A stretch of 64,000 nucleotides of DNA, taken from assembly GCA_004557825.1 (NCBI GenBank), contig SFFL01000008.1:27383-91382 (forward strand). Reading direction: 5' to 3'. Shown one piece after another: positions 29,118-36,849 of this stretch. The position numbers and the translations under genes are program-made. Source of the stretch: Bacteroidales bacterium (GTDB lineage Bacteria; Bacteroidota; Bacteroidia; Bacteroidales; Muribaculaceae). Below the pieces are notes generated by a model. It saw only the letters and a program-made list of their open reading frames with translations, was not told the origin of the DNA and ran no database searches. The first letter of the stretch is position 1. The number at the start of each line of letters is the position of its first letter.

Positions 29118-29160
29118 GCGCCCCGGAATCCCGACGAGGGGAAACCGGGGCGCGCTTTTT
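29118..29160. terminator. GC-rich hairpin between ferredoxin and TPR genes
   Basis: GCGCCCCGG (29118-29126) pairs with CCGGGGCGC (29145-29153), followed on the plus strand by GCTTTTT and on the minus strand by CTTCTTT. It lies 23 bp past the ferredoxin stop and before the TPR gene, so it most likely ends the ferredoxin transcript. Confidence 0.65.
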
Positions 29161-29175
29161 AGTTATTCCCAATTA

Positions 29176-29343
29176 TCAACCGGGGATAATAGCTTCGGAG
29201 GGGCAAACCTCGGCGCAAGTACCGCATTCGATGCAGGTGTCGGGGTCGATTACATAGATGTCACCTTCGGAGATAGCCTCCACGGGGCAGTTGGGCAGAC
29301 AGGTGCCGCAGGCGACACACTTGTCGGTAATTACGTAAGCCAT
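29176..29343 (-). CDS. 2x[4Fe-4S] ferredoxin, 55 aa
   Basis: Small cytosolic electron carrier. The minus-strand frame starts 'MAYVITDKCVACGTC' and contains two CxxCxxCxxxCP clusters: 'CVACGTCLPNCP' and 'CIECGTCAEVCP'. This is the clostridial-type 8Fe ferredoxin used by anaerobes with pyruvate:ferredoxin oxidoreductase and similar enzymes. Length (55 aa) is normal for the family. It has its own promoter (see 29408-29438) and a hairpin terminator, so it is a single-gene unit, divergent from gltX. Confidence 0.95.
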   Translation of the reverse strand: MAYVITDKCVACGTCLPNCPVEAISEGDIYVIDPDTCIECGTCAEVCPSEAIIPG

Positions 29344-29407
29344 TGTAAATTAATCGATTAAATTTATAAATGTTTTAAAACTTAGCCAATTTGGCGTCTT
29401 TACGCCA

Positions 29408-29438
29408 CAAAATTAGCATAATTATTTTATTCAGCAAA
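29408..29438 (-). promoter_or_regulatory. ferredoxin promoter (-33/-7 type)
   Basis: Read on the minus strand, TTTG (29435-29438) is followed after 19 bp by TAATTTTG (29408-29415), an exact Bacteroidota housekeeping promoter. Transcription should start near 29400, inside a small hairpin GGCGT-CTTT-ACGCC (29393-29406), giving a leader of nearly 60 nt. Confidence 0.7.
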
Positions 29439-29481
29439 AAAATATTTGCACGTGAAGAGGGCTTATTTCGTGGAAATTGTA

Positions 29482-29489
29482 TAATTTTG
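29482..29489 (+). promoter_or_regulatory. gltX -7 element
   Basis: TAATTTTG lies 16 bp before the gltX ATG at 29506, implying a leader of about 10 nt or less. No TTTG is seen at the usual 19-21 bp upstream, so only the -7 part is supported. Confidence 0.5.
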
Positions 29490-29505
29490 CAAAAAATTCG
29501 CACGA

Positions 29506-31044
29506 ATGGAACAGAGAAGAGTAAGGGTGCGTTTTGCTCCGTCGCCAACGGGGCCGCTCCACATCGGCGGCGTACGCACTGCCCTATATAACTATCTTTT
29601 CGCCCGTCAGAATGGCGGCGATATGATCCTCCGAATAGAAGACACCGACTCGCAGCGCTTTGTGCCCGGTGCCGAAGACTATATCAACGAGTCGCTTGCC
29701 TGGCTCGGCATCGGCATCGACGAAGGTGTGCGCGAAGGTGGCGCTTACGGCCCATACAAGCAGAGCGAGCGCCGCGACATCTACCGCAAGCATGTGAAAG
29801 ACCTCCTCGACGCCGGTAAAGCTTACATAGCTTTCGACACCCCCGCCGAGCTGGAGAAGGCGCGCGCCGAGAAGCCCAACTTCCAGTACGACGCCTCCAC
29901 CCGTCTGCAGATGCGCAACTCGCTGGCTATGCCCCGCGAAGAGGTGGACCGCCTCATCGCCGAAGGCACCCCCTATGTGGTGCGCTTCCTCATCGAGCCG
30001 GGCCGCGACGTGAAGGTCAACGACCTCATCCGCGGCGAAGTCTCCATTTCATCGAGCATTCTCGACGACAAAGTGCTCTACAAGAGCGCCGACGACCTCC
30101 CTACATATCATCTGGCCAACATTGTCGACGACCACCTTATGGAGGTGTCGCACGTAATTCGCGGTGAGGAATGGCTCCCCTCCGCGCCCCTGCACGTGCT
30201 CCTCTATGAAGCCTTCGGCTGGCAGGACACTATGCCGCAGTTTGTGCATCTGCCTCTGCTGCTCAAGCCCGACGGCAAAGGCAAACTCTCGAAGCGCGAC
30301 GGCGACCGCCTCGGCTTCCCCGTGTTCCCCCTGGAATGGCACGACCCCAAGAGCGGCGACATCTCCTCGGGATTCCGCGAACGCGGCTACCTGCCTCAGG
30401 CACTGGTCAACTTCCTGGCGCTCCTGGGCTGGAATCCCGGCGACGACACCGAGATTATGTCGATGGACGACCTCATCGCCAAATTCTCCTTCGCACACTG
30501 CTCGAAATCGGGTGCCCGTTTCGCCTTTGAAAAAGGTAAATGGTTTAACCACGAATATATCCTCAACACCCCCGGCAAGGACCTCGTGCCGATGTTCTAC
30601 CCCTATCTTGAAGCTGCCGGCGTGAAAGCCGACGCCTTCTCGCAGGACTACATCGCCGACGTGCTCGACCTGGTGAAGAGCCGCGCCGAACTGCTCCCCG
30701 ACCTCTGGGGCCAGGCCGACTTCTTCTTCATCGCCCCCGAGGCATACGCCGAAAAAGATGTGAAGAAGCGCTGGAAGCCCGAGACTCCCGAGCTGATGAA
30801 CGGCCTTATCAAGCTGCTGGAAACGCTCCCCGACCTCTCCCCGGCCACAGCCGAACCGGTAGTAATGCAATGGATTGCCAACAACGGCCTGCACACCGGT
30901 AATGTGATGAACGCCTTCCGTCTGGCTCTTGTAGGGCGCTGCACCGGGCCTCACATTTTCGAGATTACACAACTGCTCGGCAGCGACGAGACTATCCGCC
31001 GAGTAAGGCGGGCAGTTGCCGAAATCAAGGTTCCCGAAGCCTGA
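29506..31044 (+). CDS. gltX: glutamyl-tRNA synthetase
   Basis: Class I aminoacyl-tRNA synthetase charging tRNA-Glu, 512 aa. The HIGH motif is in 'FAPSPTGPLHIGGVRTA' (about residues 10-26) and the KMSKS-type motif is 'KLSKRDGDR' (about residue 260). C-terminal anticodon-binding helical domain runs to the end ('HIFEITQLLGSDETIRR'). The TGA stop shares a base with the ATG of waaA (31044), so the two are translated together. A very short leader is predicted from the -7 element at 29482. Confidence 0.97.
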   Translation: MEQRRVRVRFAPSPTGPLHIGGVRTALYNYLFARQNGGDMILRIEDTDSQRFVPGAEDYINESLAWLGIGIDEGVREGGAYGPYKQSERRDIYRKHVKDLLDAGKAYIAFDTPAELEKARAEKPNFQYDASTRLQMRNSLAMPREEVDRLIAEGTPYVVRFLIEPGRDVKVNDLIRGEVSISSSILDDKVLYKSADDLPTYHLANIVDDHLMEVSHVIRGEEWLPSAPLHVLLYEAFGWQDTMPQFVHLPLLLKPDGKGKLSKRDGDRLGFPVFPLEWHDPKSGDISSGFRERGYLPQALVNFLALLGWNPGDDTEIMSMDDLIAKFSFAHCSKSGARFAFEKGKWFNHEYILNTPGKDLVPMFYPYLEAAGVKADAFSQDYIADVLDLVKSRAELLPDLWGQADFFFIAPEAYAEKDVKKRWKPETPELMNGLIKLLETLPDLSPATAEPVVMQWIANNGLHTGNVMNAFRLALVGRCTGPHIFEITQLLGSDETIRRVRRAVAEIKVPEA

Positions 31045-32330
31045 TGAATTGCCTCTACAACACCGGCATACGCCTCTACAGCATAGCCGCGCAGCTTGTT
31101 TCGCTTAAGAGCAAGAAGGTGCGGAAAATGCTGCGCGGGCAGCATCACACCGCCGACACTCTGCGCAAGCTTATGGCCAATAAGCCGGGCGCAGTGTGGT
31201 TTCACGCGGCTTCGCTGGGCGAATTTGAGCAGGGGCGGCCGATGATTGAGCGCCTCAAGCGCGAGCACCCCGAGGTGCCCGTGCTCCTCACCTTCTTCTC
31301 CCCCTCGGGATACGAAGTGAGGAAAAACTACCCCTTCGCCGACGCCGTGGTCTATCTACCCTTCGACACACCGCACCGTGTGCGCCGTTTCCTCGACCTT
31401 GCCCGCCCCTCCATAGCCATTTTCATTAAATATGAATTCTGGGGCAACTACCTCGAAGAGCTGCGCAAGCGCGGCATCCCCACCTACTCCATCTCATCTA
31501 TCTTCCGCCCCGGTCAGCGCTTCTTCCGCAAAGGCTGCGGTATGTTCCGCAAGATGCTCCACTGCTTCGACCGGCTCTACGTGCAGGATGAGCGCTCGCG
31601 CCGACTGCTGCGCGTAATCGGCGTGGAGAACGTCACCGTGGCCGGCGACACCCGCTTCGACCGCGTGACTGATGTGATGCGCACCACCGTCGACATTCCC
31701 GGTTTTCCCGGATTCGCCTCCTCGGCCAAATGCCGCTTCATCGCCGGCAGCTCCTGGGAAGCCGACGAAGACATATATGTGCCCTGGCTCAACGCCCACC
31801 CCGAAGTGGCATTCATCATAGCCCCGCACGAATTCAATGAAACACGCCTCGAAGCGCTGCGCAACCGTTTCTCCGACCGTGTTCTGCTCCTGTCGGAATG
31901 GATTCGCATCATTAAGAAAGCGCGCAAAGAGGGCACCGAACTACCTGCCTGGATGTCGAAAGTACGTGGCATCATCGTTGACTCCTTCGGCAAGCTCTCC
32001 ACGCTCTACCGATTTGCCGACGTGGCATATATCGGCGGCGGATTCGGCGCCGGCATCCACAACCTCAACGAAGCCGCCGTGTACGGTATGCCGGTAATCT
32101 TCGGACCCAACCACCAGAAATTCAAGGAAGCCTCCGACCTGATAGCCTGCGGAGGCGGATTCACAGTAGATTCCCGCGAATCATTCGACACCGCTATCAA
32201 CCCGCTTATGCTCTCGCAGCCTCTGCGCGAAAAAGCCGGTGAAGCCGCCGGAGCATACATCCGCTCCAACCTCGGCGCCACCGACCGCATCTACTCCGAA
32301 ATCTTCCGTTTCGACGCTCCCCGTTCCTGA
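31044..32330 (+). CDS. waaA: 3-deoxy-D-manno-octulosonic acid (Kdo) transferase
   Basis: GT30 enzyme that transfers Kdo from CMP-Kdo to lipid A precursor at the inner membrane, 428 aa. A hydrophobic, basic N-terminus precedes 'VWFHAASLGEFEQGRP', whose Glu matches the conserved catalytic acid; 'GDTRFDRV', 'FIAGSSWEADE', 'IIAPHEF' and 'YIGGGFGAGIHNLNEAAVYG' belong to the C-terminal CMP-Kdo-binding half. It is coupled to gltX by the TGATG overlap. Its 3' end is duplicated: the last codons and stop recur 34 bp downstream (see 32307-32374). Confidence 0.94.
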   Translation: MNCLYNTGIRLYSIAAQLVSLKSKKVRKMLRGQHHTADTLRKLMANKPGAVWFHAASLGEFEQGRPMIERLKREHPEVPVLLTFFSPSGYEVRKNYPFADAVVYLPFDTPHRVRRFLDLARPSIAIFIKYEFWGNYLEELRKRGIPTYSISSIFRPGQRFFRKGCGMFRKMLHCFDRLYVQDERSRRLLRVIGVENVTVAGDTRFDRVTDVMRTTVDIPGFPGFASSAKCRFIAGSSWEADEDIYVPWLNAHPEVAFIIAPHEFNETRLEALRNRFSDRVLLLSEWIRIIKKARKEGTELPAWMSKVRGIIVDSFGKLSTLYRFADVAYIGGGFGAGIHNLNEAAVYGMPVIFGPNHQKFKEASDLIACGGGFTVDSRESFDTAINPLMLSQPLREKAGEAAGAYIRSNLGATDRIYSEIFRFDAPRS

Positions 32331-32374
32331 ACCGCCAGTTCGTTTTGACGCTCCCGGCTCCTGAGCCTGTCATC
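32307..32374 (+). repeat. stop-codon-spanning tandem repeat, waaA end (34 bp x 2)
   Basis: Unit 1 (32307-32340) includes the last codons and TGA of waaA; unit 2 is 32341-32374. The first 24 bases match at 21 positions (CGTTTcGACGCTCCC... against CGTTTtGACGCTCCC...), and both copies contain TCCTGA. The 34-bp period shifts the frame by one. Confidence 0.75.
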
Positions 32375-32439
32375 CGGCACACACCTTCCCGCCGGCTTAT
32401 CATAACCCGATCATAACCGAAGCCTCTCGAAATCACACT

Positions 32440-34549
32440 ATGAAATACCCCATAATAGCATCGATTATTGCCCTGATATCAGGGGGCAGCGCTGCAGCCT
32501 ATTCGATTCATGAATCCAAAGGATTTGCCACCGTGGAACAATCCAATGGCCCGCGTCTGGGGTATTCGTAAGAATCCGGTGTAAAACTTTTGGAAGTCGA
32601 CGGAGCAATCTTCAAGGACCTCGACCGCGACAGCGACCTCGATATCTATGAAGACTGGCGCCGCACTCCGCTCGAACGCGCCAAAGATCTCGCCGCAAAA
32701 CTCTCGAAGGATGAAATCGCCGGTCTGATGCTTTACAGCGGGCATCAGAGAGTGGTTTCCGATACTTTGACGGAAGAACAGCTCCGGTTTATCATCGACG
32801 ACAATCTCCGGCACGTTCTGGTGACTAAGATTGAAAGTCCGGCCATAGCGGCTCGATGGAACAACCATCTCCAGGCGCTTGCCGAATCAATCGGTCACGG
32901 CGTACCTGCCAATAATTCCTCCGACCCCGCCATACCTCCCGTGCCGATGCTGAATTCAATGCCGGCGGTGGCGGCGTGATTTCGATGTGGCCGGGAATGT
33001 TAGGTCTTACCGCCACTTTCTCGCCGGAAGTGATGAAGCGATTCGGCGAAATTGTGTCGGAAGAATACCGTGCGCTCGGCCTCACCACCGCCCTCTTTCC
33101 GCAGGTAGATATAGGCACTGATCCTCGCTGGTTTCGCTACAACTATACCCTCGGCGAAGACCCGAATCTGGCTGTCGACCTTGCCAAGGCATATACCGAA
33201 GGACTGCAGACCGACACCATCACCGAGGTGGAAAACGGCTGGGGATATAAGAGCGTCAACGCTATGGTCAAGCACTGGCCCGGCACCGGAGCCTGCGGCG
33301 AAGGTGGTCGCGACGGCCATTATAATTTCGGCAAATACGCCGTATTCCCCAATCATAATTTCGCAATCCACACACGTCCATTCCTTGAGGGAGCATTATC
33401 GCTCGACGGGCCCACGCACTGCGCATCGGCGCTGATGCCCGACTACTCCGTATGTGTGGGCGTGGAGCCTACAGGGGTCGCTCCCGGTTTCAGCCCCACT
33501 TTCATCGATAAAATGCTGCGCACCGACAACCACTTCGACGGTGTGGTGAGCACCGACTGGTGCATCACCCACAATGTCGAGGGGATGAAACATGGCGGCA
33601 AGCCCTGGGGCGTAGAAGATAAGTCGGTCGTAGAGCATCATTATCTCGCACTGATGGCCGGTTGCGACCAATTCGGCGGCAACAACGAAAAGATACCACT
33701 GTAGCCAAAGTGGGTTGCAAGGGATTCTCCGACGTTGGTTTCGACACACAGCTCAAGAGCATAATTATGCTGAAGAACGGCAAGTCGGTTCTGCCGGTCG
33801 ACAGCAAAAAATCGGTCGACATCCCCAATCGCACCGTCCCGGCATACTCCGGATACTGGGAAGAACAGAATGAGGAGAAAACCGTGACCCCGCTCAGCGA
33901 TAAAATCATAAGCAAGTATTTCAAGCACGCTGCCACTCCCGCAGAGGCCGACTTTGCAATCGTATTCATTGACTCACCATTCGGCTGCTACGGATACGAT
34001 TACAGCAAACTCGCCACATCCACCGACGCCTACCTCCCCATAAGTCTGCAGTACAAGCCATATACCGCCACCGCAGCCCGCGAGAAAACAATCGCCGGAG
34101 AGAACAGCAGCTACAAAGGGCGCTCCGCCACAGTTGCCAACAGCACCGACTATAACCTTGTACGCGATGTTCGTGCGGCAATCGGCAACAAACCCCTCGT
34201 GGTAGTAGTAAACACCACCAATCCGTTTGTCATCAGCGAAATAGAGCCGCTTGCCGATGCCATCCTGCTCACGTTCGACGTGCAGAATCAGGCAGCTCTC
34301 GAAATCATCTCCGGGCGGCACGAACCTTCGGCGTTATTGCCGTTCGTTATGCCGGCCGATATGGCCACCGTAGAACAACAGGCGGAAGACACTCCGTTTG
34401 ATATGATTCCCTACAAGGATGCCGCCGGGAATGAATATATTTTCGGATATGGCCTGAACTGGTCGGGAATCATCCGCGATGCCAGGACTGAAAAATATGG
34501 CATAACCAAATCACAGCTCAATCCCGCTCCACAAGCCGCCGCAGAGTAA
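32440..34549 (+). pseudogene. decayed GH3 glycosidase
   Basis: Remains of a GH3 (beta-glucosidase-like) gene with at least three lesions. It starts at ATG 32440 with a short hydrophobic leader. A TAA at 32569-32571 interrupts the sequence between 'PRLGYS' and 'ESGVKLLEVDG', in the same frame. A single C is missing from the C-tract at 32925-32928: restoring it reads 'DPRHTSRADAEFNAGGGG' and joins the next frame, 'VISMWPGMLGL'. Near 33690 'CDQFGGNNEK' runs directly into 'TVAKVGCKGFSDVGF' in another frame; about 50 residues normally between them are missing. The nucleophile Asp in 'GVVSTDWC' and the C-terminal domain ('YIFGYGLNWSG') survive. With three lesions a sequencing error is unlikely. Short fragments could still be translated. 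Confidence 0.88.
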
Positions 34550-34600
34550 TGCTCTGCAGGGTGGCCAAATACTGCTGCGCAAGCTGCCGGAGAGTAAATT
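34532..34600 (+). repeat. stop-codon-spanning tandem repeat, GH3 pseudogene end (48 bp period)
   Basis: CAAGCCGCCGCAGAGTAATG at 34532-34551 recurs as CAAGCTGCCGGAGAGTAAAT at 34580-34599. The period is 48 bp, so both copies are in one frame and read Q-A-A-A-E-stop and Q-A-A-G-E-stop. The second copy lies just before the gyrB promoter. Confidence 0.7.
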
Positions 34601-34613
34601 TCCGAGGGAAAAG

Positions 34614-34645
34614 TTTGCGCAAACGGGGATTTTTTTGTAATTTTG
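34614..34645 (+). promoter_or_regulatory. gyrB promoter (-33/-7 type)
   Basis: TTTG at 34614-34617 and TAATTTTG at 34638-34645, 20 bp apart, match the Bacteroidota consensus. The predicted transcript start near 34652 leaves a leader of about 70 nt and excludes any gyrB start upstream of it. Confidence 0.7.
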
Positions 34646-34722
34646 TATCGTTAAAGAACAATGGTAAGCCCGCGTCTGTCAGATTAGATAGCGCTTTGGG
34701 TTTCAAAAGATTACAAAGATAT

Positions 34723-36702
34723 ATGTCAGATAATTTATTTGATCAGGATGCACTCGGCCAGGATGCTGTGAACGAGCAAGTAGAAAAGCAGTACAGTGCC
34801 AGCAACATCCAGGTGCTCGAAGGCCTTGAGGCTGTGCGCAAGCGCCCTGCCATGTACATCGGCGACATCAGCGAAAAAGGTCTCCATCATCTTGTCTATG
34901 AGGTAGTCGACAACTCTATCGACGAGGCTCTGGCCGGATTCTGCACACACATTGAAGTGACTATCAACGCCGACAACTCCATCACCGTGGTCGACAATGG
35001 CCGCGGCATCCCTGTGGATATGCACGAGAAAGAGCACAAGAGCGCCCTGGAAGTGGTGCTGACCGTACTCCACGCCGGCGGCAAATTCGACAAAGGTTCC
35101 TACAAAGTGTCGGGCGGCCTCCACGGCGTGGGCGTAAGCTGCGTCAACGCCCTGTCGAAATATCTTCGCGCCGAAGTGCGCCGCGAAGGAAAGCTCTACC
35201 GCCAGGAATACGCCTACGGCAAGCCCACCACCGAGCTGCAGATTGTAGGCGCTGCCGACGACCACGGCACAGCAGTGACCTTCCTCCCCGATGATTCAAT
35301 CTTCACCGTTTCGGTCTACGACTACAACACGCTGGCCAAGCGTCTGCGCGACCTCGCATTCCTCAACGCCGGTATCACCCTGTCGCTCACTGATATGCGC
35401 GACCTCGACGAAGAGGGCAAGCCCCACCGCGAAGTGTTCTACTCGGCCAACGGCCTGGAGGAATTCGTGGCCTACATCGACGCCTCGAAAGAGCCGCTGA
35501 TTCCCCACGTAATCCACCTCGACACCGAGAGCCAGGGCATCCCCGTGGAAGTGGCCCTCACCTACAACACCACCTTCAACGAGAACGTCTACTCCTACGT
35601 CAACAACATCAACACCATAGAGGGCGGCACACACCTCACAGGTTTCCGCCGCGGCCTCACCTCCACCCTCAAGAAATACGCCGAGGACAACAAGCTCCTC
35701 GAGAAGGCCAAGGTGGAAATCTCCAGCGATGACTTCCGCGAAGGCCTCACAGCCGTGGTTTCCGTAAAAGTTATGGAGCCGCAGTTTGAGGGTCAGACCA
35801 AGACCAAGCTGGGCAACACCGAGGTAATCGGCGCCGTGCAGACAGCCGTCAGCAAGGCCCTCAACAATTATCTGGAGGAGCACCCCACCGAGGCCAAAAC
35901 CATCGTAAGCAAAGTGATTCTGGCCGCCCAGGCCCGCAAGGCTGCCTACGATGCCCGCACCAAAATCCAGCGCAAGTCGCCTCTGTGCGGCGGCGGCCTC
36001 CCCGGCAAACTCGCCGACTGCTCCAGCCGCACCGCCGAGGAGTGTGAAATCTTCCTGGTCGAGGGTGACTCGGCAGGCGGCACAGCCAAGAGCGGCCGCG
36101 ACCGTCGCTATCAGGCCATCCTCCCGTTGCGAGGCAAGGTGCTCAACGTGGAGAAAGCTATGGAGCACAAGGTGTTCGACTCCGAGCAAATCACCAACAT
36201 CTTCCGCGCCCTGCGCGTGTCGATCGGCACCGAGAACGACCCCAAGGAGGCCAACCTCTCGAAGCTGGCTTACCACAAGGTAATCATTATGACCGATGCC
36301 GATGTCGACGGTGCCCACATCGCCACACTGCTGATGACCCTCTTCTTCCGCCGTATGCGCCCCATCATCGAGCAGGGCTACCTCTACCTGGCCACCCCGC
36401 CTCTTTACAAGTGCTCGCGCGGAAAAGTGGAGGAATACTGCTGGACCGAGCAGCAGCGCCAGGCCTTCATCGACCAGTACGGCCCGCAGACCCGCGTGCA
36501 GCGCTACAAAGGTCTGGGCGAGATGAGCGACAAGGAGCTTCGCGACACCACGATGTCGCCCGAAGGCCGTATGCTCAAGCAGGTGACAATCAACGACGCC
36601 GCCGAGGCCGACCGCATCTTCTCGATGCTTATGGGTGAAGACGTGGCTCCCCGCCGCGAATTCATCGAGGCCAACGCCAACTACGCCAACATCGACGCTT
36701 AA
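34723..36702 (+). CDS. gyrB: DNA gyrase subunit B
   Basis: ATPase subunit of gyrase, 659 aa. 'IQVLEGLEAVRKRPAMYIGD' region, 'VDNSIDEALAG', 'DNGRGIPVD' and 'GGLHGVGVSCVNALS' form the GHKL ATP site; 'EGDSAGGTAKSGRDRRYQAILPLRGK' (Toprim, split at the Asp-rich segment 'MTDADVDGAHI') and 'QRYKGLGEM' complete the protein. The start at 34723 gives 'MSDNLFDQDALGQDAV' and is consistent with the promoter at 34614-34645. An in-frame ATG at 34549 would add 58 Arg/Cys-rich residues and lies before the promoter. ParE shares these domains, but the overall length and region fit GyrB. Confidence 0.95.
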   Translation: MSDNLFDQDALGQDAVNEQVEKQYSASNIQVLEGLEAVRKRPAMYIGDISEKGLHHLVYEVVDNSIDEALAGFCTHIEVTINADNSITVVDNGRGIPVDMHEKEHKSALEVVLTVLHAGGKFDKGSYKVSGGLHGVGVSCVNALSKYLRAEVRREGKLYRQEYAYGKPTTELQIVGAADDHGTAVTFLPDDSIFTVSVYDYNTLAKRLRDLAFLNAGITLSLTDMRDLDEEGKPHREVFYSANGLEEFVAYIDASKEPLIPHVIHLDTESQGIPVEVALTYNTTFNENVYSYVNNINTIEGGTHLTGFRRGLTSTLKKYAEDNKLLEKAKVEISSDDFREGLTAVVSVKVMEPQFEGQTKTKLGNTEVIGAVQTAVSKALNNYLEEHPTEAKTIVSKVILAAQARKAAYDARTKIQRKSPLCGGGLPGKLADCSSRTAEECEIFLVEGDSAGGTAKSGRDRRYQAILPLRGKVLNVEKAMEHKVFDSEQITNIFRALRVSIGTENDPKEANLSKLAYHKVIIMTDADVDGAHIATLLMTLFFRRMRPIIEQGYLYLATPPLYKCSRGKVEEYCWTEQQRQAFIDQYGPQTRVQRYKGLGEMSDKELRDTTMSPEGRMLKQVTINDAAEADRIFSMLMGEDVAPRREFIEANANYANIDA

Positions 36703-36719
36703 TTTCCTACAATACAAAT

Positions 36720-36755
36720 AGGGCGGTTAGGGTGTAATATAAACCCGACCGCCCT
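36720..36755 (+). terminator. hairpin after gyrB
   Basis: AGGGCGGT (36720-36727) pairs with ACCGCCCT (36748-36755), with a further AGGGT/ACCC pairing inside. It begins 18 bp after the gyrB stop. The T-run is weak (GTTATACGTT), so efficiency is uncertain. Nothing else is evident in the gap to rnr. Confidence 0.55.
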
Positions 36756-36849
36756 GTTATACGTTATTACAGTATATCCCGTCAGCTTCGGAGCATACCC
36801 CCCCGCGGCACTTCCTCCAAGATGACACTAACCTATAATCCAGGCCGCT

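Noticed and set aside
34549..34722. N-terminal extension of gyrB from an upstream ATG
   Set aside because: It lies upstream of a consensus promoter at 34614-34645 and adds 58 Arg/Cys-rich residues not typical of GyrB.
35296..36717. Minus-strand open frame of about 470 codons opposite gyrB
   Set aside because: Antisense shadow of a highly conserved gene; no recognisable motif. The same applies to long frames at 4773-5828, 6393-7850, 22112-23281 and 37843-39084.
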